From JADCRZ01 sp965200945 (GTDB lineage Bacteria; Bacteroidota; Bacteroidia; Chitinophagales; Chitinophagaceae): 64,000 bases of DNA. Under the pieces are notes generated by a model. It worked only from the letters and a program-made list of their open reading frames with translations. It ran no database searches and was not told the origin of the DNA. Where the stretch lies: NCBI GenBank assembly GCA_965200945.1, contig OZ241749.1, forward strand, positions 62,001-126,000, written 5' to 3'. A program made the translations under genes and the position numbers. Below are positions 1 through 9,489 of the stretch, one piece after another (within the stretch, counting starts at the first letter, position 1; the number at the start of each line of letters is the position of its first letter).

Positions 1-2987
1 CCACTGATATACACACGGGCGTTCGAGAAACTGATCTTGTTGAGCAGGCTCTTGCCGAAATTGTATCCCAGCTCGATGTTCCTGATGCGGATATAGGAAC
101 CGCTTTCAAGCCAGCGGTCGGTTTGCGCCATATTGTTCTGAGACACGGTAGGATCACCCGGCTGGTCTACCGCAAGCCGCGGGTCGCTCGTGCTGGTATT
201 GGAAGCGGTCCACGGATTGATGTCTTTGCGGAAATTCGTCAGCTGGTAGGAGTCGAGGCTGTGGCGGATATCGTCGTAGATCCTGTTGCCAAAGATGCCT
301 ACTACCTGCAGGTTCAGCGTAAACTGTTTGTAGCTCGCGTTGAATTGTGCACCCGCCTGTACTGTGGGCCAGGGCGAACCTGCAAACTGCCGATCGTTGT
401 TGTTGATCGTTCCGTCTCCGTTGGCATCTACATACCGCACATCACCCGGCTTTGCGTTTGGCTGGATCAGGGTGCCGGATTTGCTCTTGTACGCATTTAC
501 TTCGGCCTGGCTGTTGAAGAGGCCATCCGTTTTGATGACGTACCATTCTCCGATCGCATGGCCCACCTGCGCACGGATAAAGTTGGTTGCCTCTATGTAG
601 TTCACTTTGTTGCCCGACGCGTCTACACCGGCATTGCCGACAGATACCACCCGGTTTCGGATGGTAGTGAAGTTGGCAGACACATCCCACCGGAACGGAT
701 GGTTGTTGTCGCGGTACGTAGCCGAAAGTTCGACCCCGGTATTTTTGATGGAGGCGGCATTAATGGCCGGACTGCTCACACCACCGAGGTAGAAGGCCAG
801 CGGCAGGTTCACCAGTACGTCTTTCGACTGGGTATTGTAAACATCGGCTGTGATCTGGATCCTGTTGTTGAACAGACCGGCGTCGAAGCCGGCGTTCTGC
901 TGGATACGGGTTTCCCAGTGCAGGTTGGGGTTTACCAGGGCGGCCTGGTAAGCACCCGTCTGCGGCGTCTGTCCGGTACCGTAAATAGCCCTAGGTGCGT
1001 AGTTGATCACCGCGAGGTAATCGTATGAGCCCAGTACGTCGCTGAAGCCCAGTTTGCCGTAAGAGGCCCGCAGCTTAAGATCACTGATCCAGCTTATGTT
1101 GAAGAATTTCTCCCGGCTGATGCGCCAGCCGGCGGCTGCCGAAGGGAAATAGCCTGTCCGGTAGTTGGGTCCGAACCTCGAATCCTGGTCGATGCGACCG
1201 GTGAGGGTGACCAGGAACCGTTCGTCGTAGGTGTAGTTGATACGGCCGAGGTATCCGTGCGAACGCCAGAAAGTGGGCGTGAGGCCGCTTGCGGAAGGAG
1301 CCCCGGATGCAGAGTTGATGGTGGTGAACTGGGTGCCGCCGACCGTCTGCAGGTTCAGCCTGCTGGCATTGGTGATGTCCCTTCTCTGCTCGATGCGCGA
1401 GAAGCCTACCACGCCGTTGATGCTGTGCTTGCTGATTGTTTTATTGAAGTTCAGCGTATGCTCCAGCAGGATGTTGGTGAATTTCTCCCTGTCTTCATAG
1501 GTGCTGGTCTGGGGCGGCTGGTTGGCATAGCGCCAGATGCCGGTATCACGCAGTTCGGTGCGGTAATCGAAGCTGGCTTCCAAACCCACGTTCAGGCGGT
1601 AACTCAGCCAGTTGGTGAACTTGAAATCGGCGTAGGCATTGCCCACCACTTTTGCAAAATTATAAGTCTGCCTGTCCAGCGCGTTCACTGCCACGTAGTT
1701 GTTGGCATAGGAAGGAACGTCGGATGTTCCCATGCCCCAGCCTGCCGGGTTGGAAGGAATGGATTTGTACTGGTTGCCCTGTACACCGATGATGGGCAGC
1801 ATCAGCGGTGCCTCGTAGAATGCGTTGATGCCACCGCCGGGGTTGCGGCCGTTGGTATTGCTCAGCAGCAGGTTCTCACCCACGGTCAGCCGGCCTTTTT
1901 TGGCTTCCGTATTGATGCGCAGGCTGCCTCTCTGGAAGTCGTTGCCGATCAGCACGCCCTGATTTTTAAAGTAGTTTCCAGAAATGTAAAAGCTGGCTGT
2001 TTGCGAGCCGCCGGAGATACCTACATTATAATCCTGCGTGTATCCGGTGCGGTACACCTCATCCTGCCAGTCGGTGCGGGTGGTATTGTTGGCTACCTGC
2101 GCAGCGATGCCCGTTGGCAGCGCGGTGTTCGAGTTCTTGTACTGTGTCTGTACGGTGGAAAGGTACTGGCCCGCATCCATCACATCCCAGCGTTTTGGGA
2201 TCTGCTGTACGCCGGCTTTGGCAGAAATAGAAATCTTAGCGGGACCTTCGCGGCCTTTCTTTGTGGTGATGATCACGACGCCGTTTCCTGCCCTCGATCC
2301 GTAGATGGCGGCGGCGGAAGCGTCTTTGAGGATCTGGATGGTAGCCACATCGTCGGGGTTGATGGTAGTGTTGGCGTCTGCCAGCATCCCGTCGATCACA
2401 TAGAGCGGGGTGGCATTTCCGAAGTTGCCCACACCCCTGATCTCAATGGCGGCATTCGATCCCGGAGCACCGGTGTTGCGTACCGTTACACCCGGCACGA
2501 GCCCCTGGATCTGTTCGCCTACAGAAGAAGCGGTGACGCGGTTGGCCTGCGTCATGTCAACGACGCCGGTGGCGCCGGTCAGGTCTTTTTTGCGGACGGT
2601 CTGGTAACCGATCACCACCACTTCATTGAGTGAAGCGTTGGCGCCCTGCAGGGTCACGGTCATGGAAGAGCTGTCGCGCACGGGGATCTCCTGCGAGGCA
2701 AACCCGATATAACCGAAAACCAGTGTGGCTCCGCGGCCGGCGCTGATAGAGAAGGCGCCGTTCTCGTCGGTGGTGGTGCCGTTGCTGGTACCACGTACCT
2801 GCACGCTGGCGCCTACCAGGGGCTTGTTGTCTGTGCCGGATATCACCCGGCCCGACACGCTCTGCTGGGCTTGCAGGCCGGCAGAGACGAAGAGCAGAAA
2901 AAGCAGAATAAAAGAAGATAGGACAATGATACCGGAACGGCTTCGCGCTTTCGGGCGAAGCTGAGATTGTGTGAAGTTTTCCTTCAT
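1..2987 (-). CDS. SusC/RagA-family TonB-dependent outer-membrane receptor (3' end outside window)
   Basis: This is an outer-membrane TonB-dependent transporter of the SusC/RagA type, which imports glycans or other polymers with a SusD-like lipoprotein partner. Read on the minus strand from an ATG at 2987, it is open for 995 codons to the window edge, so its C-terminus and any susD gene lie outside. Residues 1-41 form a signal peptide ending in GLQAQ. A carboxypeptidase-regulatory-like beta domain follows (about 43-125), then the plug, which carries the SusC hallmark LYVIDGM and the motif ILKDASAAAIYGSRAGNG, then barrel strands. The start was chosen because it gives a complete signal peptide. 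The substrate cannot be told from sequence. Confidence 0.95.
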   Translation of the reverse strand, partial: MKENFTQSQLRPKARSRSGIIVLSSFILLFLLFVSAGLQAQQSVSGRVISGTDNKPLVGASVQVRGTSNGTTTDENGAFSISAGRGATLVFGYIGFASQEIPVRDSSSMTVTLQGANASLNEVVVIGYQTVRKKDLTGATGVVDMTQANRVTASSVGEQIQGLVPGVTVRNTGAPGSNAAIEIRGVGNFGNATPLYVIDGMLADANTTINPDDVATIQILKDASAAAIYGSRAGNGVVIITTKKGREGPAKISISAKAGVQQIPKRWDVMDAGQYLSTVQTQYKNSNTALPTGIAAQVANNTTRTDWQDEVYRTGYTQDYNVGISGGSQTASFYISGNYFKNQGVLIGNDFQRGSLRINTEAKKGRLTVGENLLLSNTNGRNPGGGINAFYEAPLMLPIIGVQGNQYKSIPSNPAGWGMGTSDVPSYANNYVAVNALDRQTYNFAKVVGNAYADFKFTNWLSYRLNVGLEASFDYRTELRDTGIWRYANQPPQTSTYEDREKFTNILLEHTLNFNKTISKHSINGVVGFSRIEQRRDITNASRLNLQTVGGTQFTTINSASGAPSASGLTPTFWRSHGYLGRINYTYDERFLVTLTGRIDQDSRFGPNYRTGYFPSAAAGWRISREKFFNISWISDLKLRASYGKLGFSDVLGSYDYLAVINYAPRAIYGTGQTPQTGAYQAALVNPNLHWETRIQQNAGFDAGLFNNRIQITADVYNTQSKDVLVNLPLAFYLGGVSSPAINAASIKNTGVELSATYRDNNHPFRWDVSANFTTIRNRVVSVGNAGVDASGNKVNYIEATNFIRAQVGHAIGEWYVIKTDGLFNSQAEVNAYKSKSGTLIQPNAKPGDVRYVDANGDGTINNNDRQFAGSPWPTVQAGAQFNASYKQFTLNLQVVGIFGNRIYDDIRHSLDSYQLTNFRKDINPWTASNTSTSDPRLAVDQPGDPTVSQNNMAQTDRWLESGSYIRIRNIELGYNFGKSLLNKISFSNARVYIS

Positions 2988-3705
2988 GGCAATACTTTGT
3001 TACGTGAATAGAATGTTGAGATCTGGGACGCAAAGAAAGGACGCATCAGGGACCGTTCGCTGCTGTTTTCATTGATACCGTTTTCATAAATAAATGACCC
3101 GGCGGCCCTCGCATCAACGCGGGCCGCGAAGCGGCAATTGGCCATAAACAGTTGGTAGGTGAAGGTCTTCAGCGCATTGAAGCGGGCTGACAGAAAAAGC
3201 GGGCTCAGGTATTACTGATCAACCAGACCAGGGTTGTTCCGGTTCGATCAGGCGGGAACCTATCACTTGACAGGAGCACAATGAATTCTGCTGCATCCTG
3301 CGGTTGTGAAATCATCTTTTTTCCGGCGTCTGTTTTGTTTGAAAGGACGAATGCTTTGAGGACAGTCCATGCATTTCAGACAGGAATAAATCGTAAACCT
3401 CCTTTGTTAAAAATCGAAATTAGGGAGCATCTTATTAAAAATATTTTATTTTGTTATGGAAAAAATAGTTATGCAGGCTGTGGCGCCGCCCGTGTAGAGC
3501 AAAAAGGCAAGCAAAGAGACAATGAACGGGAACGGGAAAGGGCTTCGAAACTTATTCCATTTCCCCGACGCCAGGCACGGCGACTTCACATGAATCAGCA
3601 ATACCTGTTTCGGGGATGTGAGAAAGTTTATACGGACAAGGGGGGGCCTGGGGACGCATCTTGCTATGGGCCTTCACCGCTTCCGATGGCAATTACTCAC
3701 CCAAT
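2988..3705. other. Non-coding stretch upstream of the susC-like gene
   Basis: About 700 bases with no convincing gene. An open frame at 3281-3724 has a composition unlike a protein, including a run of alternating charged residues, and matches no family I recognise. The promoter of the susC-like gene should lie near 2990-3100, but I see no clear sigma or anti-sigma pair here. Confidence 0.5.
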
Positions 3706-3743
3706 AAAAAAAGTCCTGCAATAAATCTTTGCAGGACTTTTTT
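3706..3743. terminator. Bidirectional rho-independent terminator
   Basis: An inverted repeat with arms GTCCTGCA and TGCAGGAC is separated by a 9-base loop. It is flanked by seven A on the left and six T on the right, so it can terminate transcription in either direction. On the minus strand it lies about 115 bases past the small ORF at 3859-3933. Confidence 0.85.
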
Positions 3744-3858
3744 AGTTTTCTTACTACCAATGACCCATTGTAGGAACTGTCTTTTTTATTAATGATGTAG
3801 TCTTCCGAGACTACTTAATAAAACCCTGTATACAGGGGAACTAACAGTCATGGATACA

Positions 3859-3933
3859 CTAAGCTGTGGCAGCGATCACTCCGGCGATCAGCATCAGTGC
3901 GATGGTAAGAACCAGGCTAAGGGTTTTGTTCAT
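3859..3933 (-). CDS. Candidate 24-residue hydrophobic peptide
   Basis: A short minus-strand frame from ATG 3933 to TAG 3859 encodes 24 residues beginning MNKTLSLVLTIALML and ending AATA: a charged N-terminus followed by one hydrophobic helix. It would insert in the inner membrane or be a bare signal-like peptide. Support is indirect. It is followed by a hairpin at 3797-3814 and a terminator at 3706-3743. About 45 bases upstream the minus strand has TAAGTTTC, one base off the Bacteroidetes -7 box TAnnTTTG. No function can be given, and chance is a real alternative for a frame this short. Confidence 0.4.
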   Translation of the reverse strand: MNKTLSLVLTIALMLIAGVIAATA

Positions 3934-4230
3934 GATCAGAGCTTGAGGCGTTTACAAAAACATGTGTTTTCCGAAACTTATTACAAGAAAGTTCCAAGTA
4001 GGGTGCCGGTTGTGTAAAATGCTATAAATCAGCGTGAACGCCGGTTTCAGCGGTTGTATCTTTTCCTGCATCGGGAAAATGGGTCCTGAATAGGGAATGG
4101 CTTGAACAACGCGCTTAAAAGAAGGAGTGGGACAAAAGGAGCGGATGCCTGTTCTTATTGAGCCGATTATATTCAAGACTGCCCTCACCGGTGAAAACAA
4201 AACCTGGTTGCATTAAATACGTTCGGATGA

Positions 4231-4266
4231 CCCCATTTATGGGGGTAGATTCCCCCATAAATGGGG
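4231..4266. promoter_or_regulatory. Perfect 15-bp inverted repeat, possible operator
   Basis: CCCCATTTATGGGGG at 4231-4245 is repeated in exact inverse at 4252-4266 after a 6-base spacer. Each arm is itself nearly palindromic (CCCCAT..ATGGGG), so this looks like two adjacent dimer sites rather than a terminator; no T-run follows. It lies about 240 bases upstream of the T9SS cargo gene. The rest of 3934-4505 shows no gene I would defend. Confidence 0.5.
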
Positions 4267-4505
4267 CTTACTTCTGCCTGATTTTATTTTTATTTTTCCG
4301 TCGTTGATCGTTTTAAGGGTTACTAATTATCGTGAGTTTCTGATCAGTGTCAAGAATGAGTGTTATGAAAAACCAGAATCATCTTTTTGTTTCGTGCGTG
4401 AACGCTTCTTCCCTCGAAATGGTACCTATCCCACCCTAGTCTTTAGCATTCTTTTGCGGTTTACCGTAATCCAGATTGTTCAATTTCTGTCTAACCAATA
4501 TTTTT

Positions 4506-5669
4506 ATGAAACAAACTATTCATAACTATGGGCGTCGTATTGCCTGCAGGCAAACGGCCTTATTTGTACTCGCCGTGATTTTTTCTGCCACACATTCATT
4601 CGCTCAGATCTATTACTCGAATTTTCCAGCGCCGGCCGGTAAATATTCTACCGTATCCCCATCCGGAGGTATTTGTCTGGCTCCTTCGATCACCGATGAC
4701 GGCAGGATAGCAGATGCGGACCTTACCAATTATGCGTCCGTGGCTGCTATCATCAGTCTGTCTACCCCGTTGTCATGTAACAATAACATTTATACTATCC
4801 GGACCAGGATCAATTTTCCTCCGGGCATCACCCAGGCGCCGGCCGGGTATTTTGCGGGGTTCAGGATGCAGCTGAACACGGTTTTGGACCTCACCATACT
4901 TCAGGGCGGGATGACGATGCATACCTATCAGGGAGGCGTTGTAAAGGAAACAGCGGAAGGCGTCACGAGCCTGCTGAACCTGAACCTGCTGTCGCTCGGC
5001 AACGCACCGGTCAATGTCTTTTTCCCGACTACGGAGCCTTTCGATGAGGTAGAGATGAGTTTCGATGCCTCCATCATACCGGTGGGCCTGTTGTACGACT
5101 ACCACTATTTTTATGCGTTCGCCAGTGCGACCACCCTGCCTGTTAAGCTGACTGCGTTCAATGCGGCGACCCAGTCGAAGAACGTAACGCTGAACTGGTC
5201 TACCACCACTGAAACGGGTACTTCCCGGTTCGATGTGGAAAGGAGTACAGCCAACGGTGAATTCGTAAAGGTCGGCGAGGTGCGGGCACAGAACACCCAC
5301 GCACAAAGCGACTACACTTTTACCGACCGCACAGCGCTGGAAGGAACATCCTACACGTACCGCCTGAAAATGGTGGATCTGGATGGCACTTTCTCTTATT
5401 CGAAGGTGATCCTTGCAGACAGGCTGATGACGGAATCTTTCAAAATCTATCCGACTCTTGTGAAGCAGGGGCAGATGATCAATGTATTGTCCAATGATAT
5501 TGGGATGGGAGAGGCAGCCCTCGTGGATGCCACCGGAAAGCTGATCCGGACCTACAAGCTAAGTGGCCGCCTGACCATCCCGACCGACGATCTCAAACAC
5601 GGAATCTATATTCTGAAAGTGACGGGTGAAAAGAAAAACAGCGTCTTGCAAAAGATCCTTGTCGAATAA
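4506..5669 (+). CDS. Secreted protein with type IX secretion C-terminal sorting domain
   Basis: The protein has 387 residues from the ATG at 4506. Residues 1-34 form a signal peptide with the cleavage region HSFAQ. Residues about 35-210 are a unique exported domain I do not recognise. Residues about 215-300 look like a fibronectin/Ig-type beta fold with the common Bacteroidetes pattern LPVKLTAFNA..NVTLNWSTTTE. The last 75 residues are a type A T9SS sorting domain (FKIYPTLV, a central GKLIRTYKL, then LKHGIYILKV). The protein is therefore exported by Sec, carried over the outer membrane by the Por system and probably anchored on the surface. A frame opening 30 bases earlier lacks a good start. 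A strong terminator follows. Confidence 0.88.
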   Translation: MKQTIHNYGRRIACRQTALFVLAVIFSATHSFAQIYYSNFPAPAGKYSTVSPSGGICLAPSITDDGRIADADLTNYASVAAIISLSTPLSCNNNIYTIRTRINFPPGITQAPAGYFAGFRMQLNTVLDLTILQGGMTMHTYQGGVVKETAEGVTSLLNLNLLSLGNAPVNVFFPTTEPFDEVEMSFDASIIPVGLLYDYHYFYAFASATTLPVKLTAFNAATQSKNVTLNWSTTTETGTSRFDVERSTANGEFVKVGEVRAQNTHAQSDYTFTDRTALEGTSYTYRLKMVDLDGTFSYSKVILADRLMTESFKIYPTLVKQGQMINVLSNDIGMGEAALVDATGKLIRTYKLSGRLTIPTDDLKHGIYILKVTGEKKNSVLQKILVE

Positions 5670-5700
5670 CGTCACCCGGTTCTATATCCTGTGAAAGCAA

Positions 5701-5734
5701 AACATCCGGCGCCGCAAGCGCCGGATGTTTTTTT
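5701..5734 (+). terminator. Rho-independent terminator of the T9SS cargo gene
   Basis: A perfect 12-bp stem, AACATCCGGCGC pairing with GCGCCGGATGTT, has a 5-base loop and is followed by a T-run. It starts 32 bases after the stop codon. The bases from 5735 to 6019 hold no gene I can support. Confidence 0.95.
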
Positions 5735-6019
5735 ATGCGTGCAATTTAATAGGAAGGGTAAGATGGAAGGTACACCTTACTGAAAGGAAGAGATTGCTTC
5801 AGCATGCGGTTCTGCGTGCCGGTGGCAGGCCTGTTTTATGAAGCTGATCGGCATACCGCAACCCGATGCGGCCTCCTCCTGCATCGAACGGCGCCGGGGA
5901 AACAATATGTTGTGCAGGTGAAGCCGGGCGGGGCCTCGCCAAAGAGCATGCGCGTCAGATCGAAGGGCGTGATTTTTTCATTCATAAATGAAAAGTTCAA
6001 TTGTATGAGCCGCTCCGGA

Positions 6020-7228
6020 TCACTGTAACGGAACAGACAGCAGTGCGAAACTTTGCCGGGCGATCTCCAGTTCTTCATTGGTGGGTACTACCAGGATCTT
6101 CACCCGGGAACCTTCCAGGCTGATATCACTGATCCCGCCTTTGTGTGCGTTGTTCTTCTCGGCATCCAGTGCGATACCCAGAAACCGGAGATTGGTGCAG
6201 ATGCGTTCGCGCATCCTTTTGTCGTTCTCGCCCACACCGGCCGTGAAGATGATGGCATCCAGTTGGTTCAGTGCGGCCGCATAGGCGCCGATGTATTTTT
6301 GCACCCGGTATGCGTAGAGCCGGCTGGCCAGTTCCGCCTCGTGATCCTGCGCCTGCACCTGCTTGCCCACATCGCGCATATCGCTGAAACCGGTCATGCC
6401 CAGCATGCCGCTCTGTTTGTTAAGCAGCGTGCCTACTTCATCGGCGCCGTATCCGAGTTCGTTGACCAGGTAGAAGATCACCGACGGGTCAATGTCGCCG
6501 CTGCGGGTACCCATCACGAGGCCGCTGAGCGGACCAAACCCCATACTGGTGTCGATCGACCGGCCGGCCTTTACGGCGGTGATGCTGCACCCGTTGCCCA
6601 GATGGATGCTGATGAGTGCAGCGTCCGGCTTGTGCAGGTATTGCATGGCCTGCTCGGTCACGTATTTGTGGCTGGTGCCATGAAAACCATAGGCGCGTAT
6701 ATGGTGCTTGTCGTACAGATCCTTGGGGATGGCATAGCGGTAGGCATGTTCCGGCATTGTTTGGTGAAAAGCCGTATCGAAGACGGCCACCTGCCGGGCC
6801 TCGGGAAACACTTTCTCCGCCACTTCTATGCCCGTATAGCTTTGCGGGTTGTGGAGCGGCGCCAGCGAGAACAGCTTTTTAATCTCCTCTTTTACTTCAT
6901 CGCCGATGATGGTGGCCGCATGAAAACGTTCGCCTCCATGCACCACACGGTGGGCCACCGCTTCGATCTCGCCGGAATGTGCGATCGCGCCGTACTGCTC
7001 GTCTGTCAGCAGCGCCACTACCTGCAGCAGGGCCGTTTCGTGATCGGGCAGCGGCAGCGTTTTCTCCACTTCCCGTTCTTCCCCGTTGATCAGCAGTTTG
7101 TGTTTGATGGTCGCCTGCTGCTGGCCGATGCGATCGGCCAGCCCGGTACACACTGGCTGCGTGGAAGGCATACGGAACAGCTGGTATTTCATGGAGCTGC
7201 TTCCTGAGTTCACTACAAAAATGTTCAT
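6020..7228 (-). CDS. ackA: Acetate kinase
   Basis: This cytoplasmic enzyme converts acetyl phosphate and ADP to acetate and ATP. At 402 residues it is the usual length for the family. It starts with the conserved phosphate-binding NSGSSSMKY and contains GFHGTSHKYV, the HLGNGCSI nucleotide loop, and GFGPLSGLVMGTRSGDIDP. It lies 30 bases downstream of pta on the same strand, the classic pta-ackA operon for acetate overflow and substrate-level ATP production. Confidence 0.98.
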   Translation of the reverse strand: MNIFVVNSGSSSMKYQLFRMPSTQPVCTGLADRIGQQQATIKHKLLINGEEREVEKTLPLPDHETALLQVVALLTDEQYGAIAHSGEIEAVAHRVVHGGERFHAATIIGDEVKEEIKKLFSLAPLHNPQSYTGIEVAEKVFPEARQVAVFDTAFHQTMPEHAYRYAIPKDLYDKHHIRAYGFHGTSHKYVTEQAMQYLHKPDAALISIHLGNGCSITAVKAGRSIDTSMGFGPLSGLVMGTRSGDIDPSVIFYLVNELGYGADEVGTLLNKQSGMLGMTGFSDMRDVGKQVQAQDHEAELASRLYAYRVQKYIGAYAAALNQLDAIIFTAGVGENDKRMRERICTNLRFLGIALDAEKNNAHKGGISDISLEGSRVKILVVPTNEELEIARQSFALLSVPLQ

Positions 7229-7258
7229 ATCGTGCGTCTGAAAGATCAGGTGAAAAAA

Positions 7259-9352
7259 TCATTTGTCCTGGCACTGGATGGACGTGATGATAACGGTGTT
7301 GAAGATATCATCGACGGTACATCCGCGGCTCAGGTCGTTGATGGGTTTGTTGAGGCCCTGCAGCATCGGTCCGATGGCCAGGGCGCCGGTTTCGCGCTGC
7401 ACGGCTTTGTAGGTGTTGTTGCCGGTATTGAGGTCGGGAAAAATAAGTACGCTGGCCTTGCCCGCCACTTCGGAGTCGGGCAGTTTCTGGCTGCCCACCA
7501 CGGGGTCTACCGCCGCATCGTATTGGATGGGTCCTTCGATCTTGAGGTCGGGCCTTTTCTGTTTTACGATTTCCGTGGCGCGCCGTACTTTCTCCACGTC
7601 TTCCCCTTCGCCGGAAGTGCCCGATGAATACGACAGCATGGCAATGCGCGGCTCTATGCCAAAGCGCTGGCTGCTTGCTGCGGATGAAATGGCAATGTCT
7701 GCAAGCTGCTCCGCCGTCGGGTTCGGGTTCACGGCACAGTCGCCGAACACCGACACGCGCTGCGGCAGGCACATAAAGAAAACGGAAGAAACGATGGATA
7801 CGCCGGGTTTTGTTTTGATGAACTGCAAGGCAGGGCGGATGGTATGCTGGGTGGTATGCACGGCCCCCGACACCATGCCGTCTGCATGGCCCTTGTACAC
7901 CATCATGGTGCCGAAATAGGAGACATCGGTCATCAGGTCGCGTGCCATTTCCAGGGTCACGTTCTTGCTCTTGCGCAGCTCGTACAGCGTGTTCACGTAA
8001 TCGTCGTAATTGGGCGACGCGGCCGGGTTCAGGATATAGATGTCGTTGAGGTCGAGTTTGAGTCCCAGCCGTTTTACGGAAGCCGAGATTTCCAGTGGGT
8101 CGCCCAGGATGGTAAGGTCTACAATGTCCTGGTTCACGAGCCGGGCAGCGGCTTTCAGGATGCGGTCGTCGTTGCCTTCCGGCAGCACGATGTGTTTGCG
8201 CTGGCTTTTGGCCCATTGCGCCAGCTGGTACTGGAACATATGCGGCGTAATGTTCTCCGAACGGAAGGTGATGATCTTCTGGTCGAGTGCCTGCGTGTCA
8301 ACGTGTTTGTTGAACAGGTTGATGGCCAGCTCGATCTTGCTGGTATTGTCGGCCGTGATCTGCGATGGAATGGCGCCGACCGTTTTGGTGGTTTCGAACG
8401 TGCCTGTTTGTACCGCAATGATCGGGAAGGGGGTCTGCAGGCCTTCGATCAGCCTTCTGACCGGTTCTTCCGGTTCCACGCCGGCGGTGAGTACGATGCC
8501 TGCGATCTTGGGGTAGCTGGTGCTCAGGTTGGCCTGCAGGGCGCCGATGATGATGTCGCCACGGTCGCCGGGCGTGATGATGAGCACGTTCTCGCGGATG
8601 AAGCTCAGGAAATGCGGCAGCTGCATGGCGCCGGTCACGAAATGGTCTACCTGGTTCATCAGCTGCTGTTCGCCGAAAAGGAGTTTTCCCTGCAGCTGCT
8701 CATGGATCTCTTTCATGGTCGGACTCTGCAGGCTTTTTGCAAACGGCAGTACCGTAAGGATGATGCCGGCGGGCAGCTGAGCCTGCAGCAGTTCGCGCAC
8801 GTCGCTCTCCTGCTCGGCCTTCACCTTGTTTACCACGATGCTGATGACCTGCACCTCGTGCGCTTCAAAGCTGCGCAGCACGTTCAGCGCGAAGTTCACG
8901 ATCTGGGCAGTCGTTTTATTGTCGCCCGACACCACGATCAGCGCAGGCGCCCCCAGGTTTTTGGCGATCGACACATTGTATTCAAACTCAAAGGCGGTTC
9001 CGGTGCCCACGAAATCGCTGCCTTCGATCACGGTGAAGTCGTAGTTCTCTTCCAGCTTCTTGTATTTGCCGATCACCGTGTTGATGATCTCGCTCTGGTT
9101 GTTGGTTTCAATGTGGTGCAGCACCTGCTGGCGCGTGAACGCGAACGCATCTTCGTAGCTCACCGGCAGGGTGAAATAGCCGAGCACCATTTCAATGTGG
9201 GCGTCTTTTTTCTCTTTCGAATCATGGCTGATGATGGGTTTGAAGTAGCCGATCTTGTCTGCTTTTCCTAGCAGCATGTTGACGAGCCCGATGGTGATGA
9301 CAGATTTCCCGCTGTATGGTTCTGCAGATGCAATAAAGATCGCTTTGGTCAT
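7259..9352 (-). CDS. pta: Phosphate acetyltransferase, long form
   Basis: This enzyme moves the acetyl group from CoA to phosphate, feeding AckA. The 697-residue protein is the three-domain form: an N-terminal P-loop-like domain (SAEPYSGKSVITIGL near residue 10), a central DRTGG-type regulatory domain (about 215-330), and the C-terminal catalytic PTA domain (about 375-690) with DGMVSGAVHTT and GDCAVNPNPTAEQLADIA. It is the first gene of the pair with ackA. The long form is commonly under allosteric control through its N-terminal domains; nothing here shows the effectors. Confidence 0.98.
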   Translation of the reverse strand: MTKAIFIASAEPYSGKSVITIGLVNMLLGKADKIGYFKPIISHDSKEKKDAHIEMVLGYFTLPVSYEDAFAFTRQQVLHHIETNNQSEIINTVIGKYKKLEENYDFTVIEGSDFVGTGTAFEFEYNVSIAKNLGAPALIVVSGDNKTTAQIVNFALNVLRSFEAHEVQVISIVVNKVKAEQESDVRELLQAQLPAGIILTVLPFAKSLQSPTMKEIHEQLQGKLLFGEQQLMNQVDHFVTGAMQLPHFLSFIRENVLIITPGDRGDIIIGALQANLSTSYPKIAGIVLTAGVEPEEPVRRLIEGLQTPFPIIAVQTGTFETTKTVGAIPSQITADNTSKIELAINLFNKHVDTQALDQKIITFRSENITPHMFQYQLAQWAKSQRKHIVLPEGNDDRILKAAARLVNQDIVDLTILGDPLEISASVKRLGLKLDLNDIYILNPAASPNYDDYVNTLYELRKSKNVTLEMARDLMTDVSYFGTMMVYKGHADGMVSGAVHTTQHTIRPALQFIKTKPGVSIVSSVFFMCLPQRVSVFGDCAVNPNPTAEQLADIAISSAASSQRFGIEPRIAMLSYSSGTSGEGEDVEKVRRATEIVKQKRPDLKIEGPIQYDAAVDPVVGSQKLPDSEVAGKASVLIFPDLNTGNNTYKAVQRETGALAIGPMLQGLNKPINDLSRGCTVDDIFNTVIITSIQCQDK

Positions 9353-9445
9353 GCGATGGATTTTGCGCGAAAATAGACCTTTTAACTGCTGGCTCTTGGC
9401 CTTTCAAGCGAGGAAAAAAATAAATTCTATGGTACATCCGGTTTT

Positions 9446-9489
9446 TTTGCAAAACAAAAGGGCGCATGACCCAGACAGATCATGCGCCC
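9446..9489 (-). terminator. Terminator-like hairpin just upstream of pta
   Basis: GGGCGCATGA (9460-9469) pairs perfectly with TCATGCGCCC (9480-9489) around a 10-base loop. On the minus strand the hairpin is followed by TTTTGTTTTGC, so it reads as a leftward terminator about 100 bases before pta. No protein gene ends just before it, so it either closes an unseen short transcript or acts as an attenuator. Confidence 0.65.

Noticed and set aside
1257..2633. Long plus-strand frame of 458 codons
   Set aside because: It is the shadow of the susC-like gene, which has a full signal peptide, plug and barrel on the other strand.
3281..3724. Open frame of 147 codons
   Set aside because: Composition is unlike protein, with a run of alternating R and E, and its end overlaps a strong terminator hairpin.
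5804..6078. Short frames between the T9SS gene and ackA
   Set aside because: They overlap on both strands, have no family resemblance and lack start signals.
7844..9271. Plus-strand frame of 475 codons
   Set aside because: It lies opposite pta; the pta translation has all family motifs.
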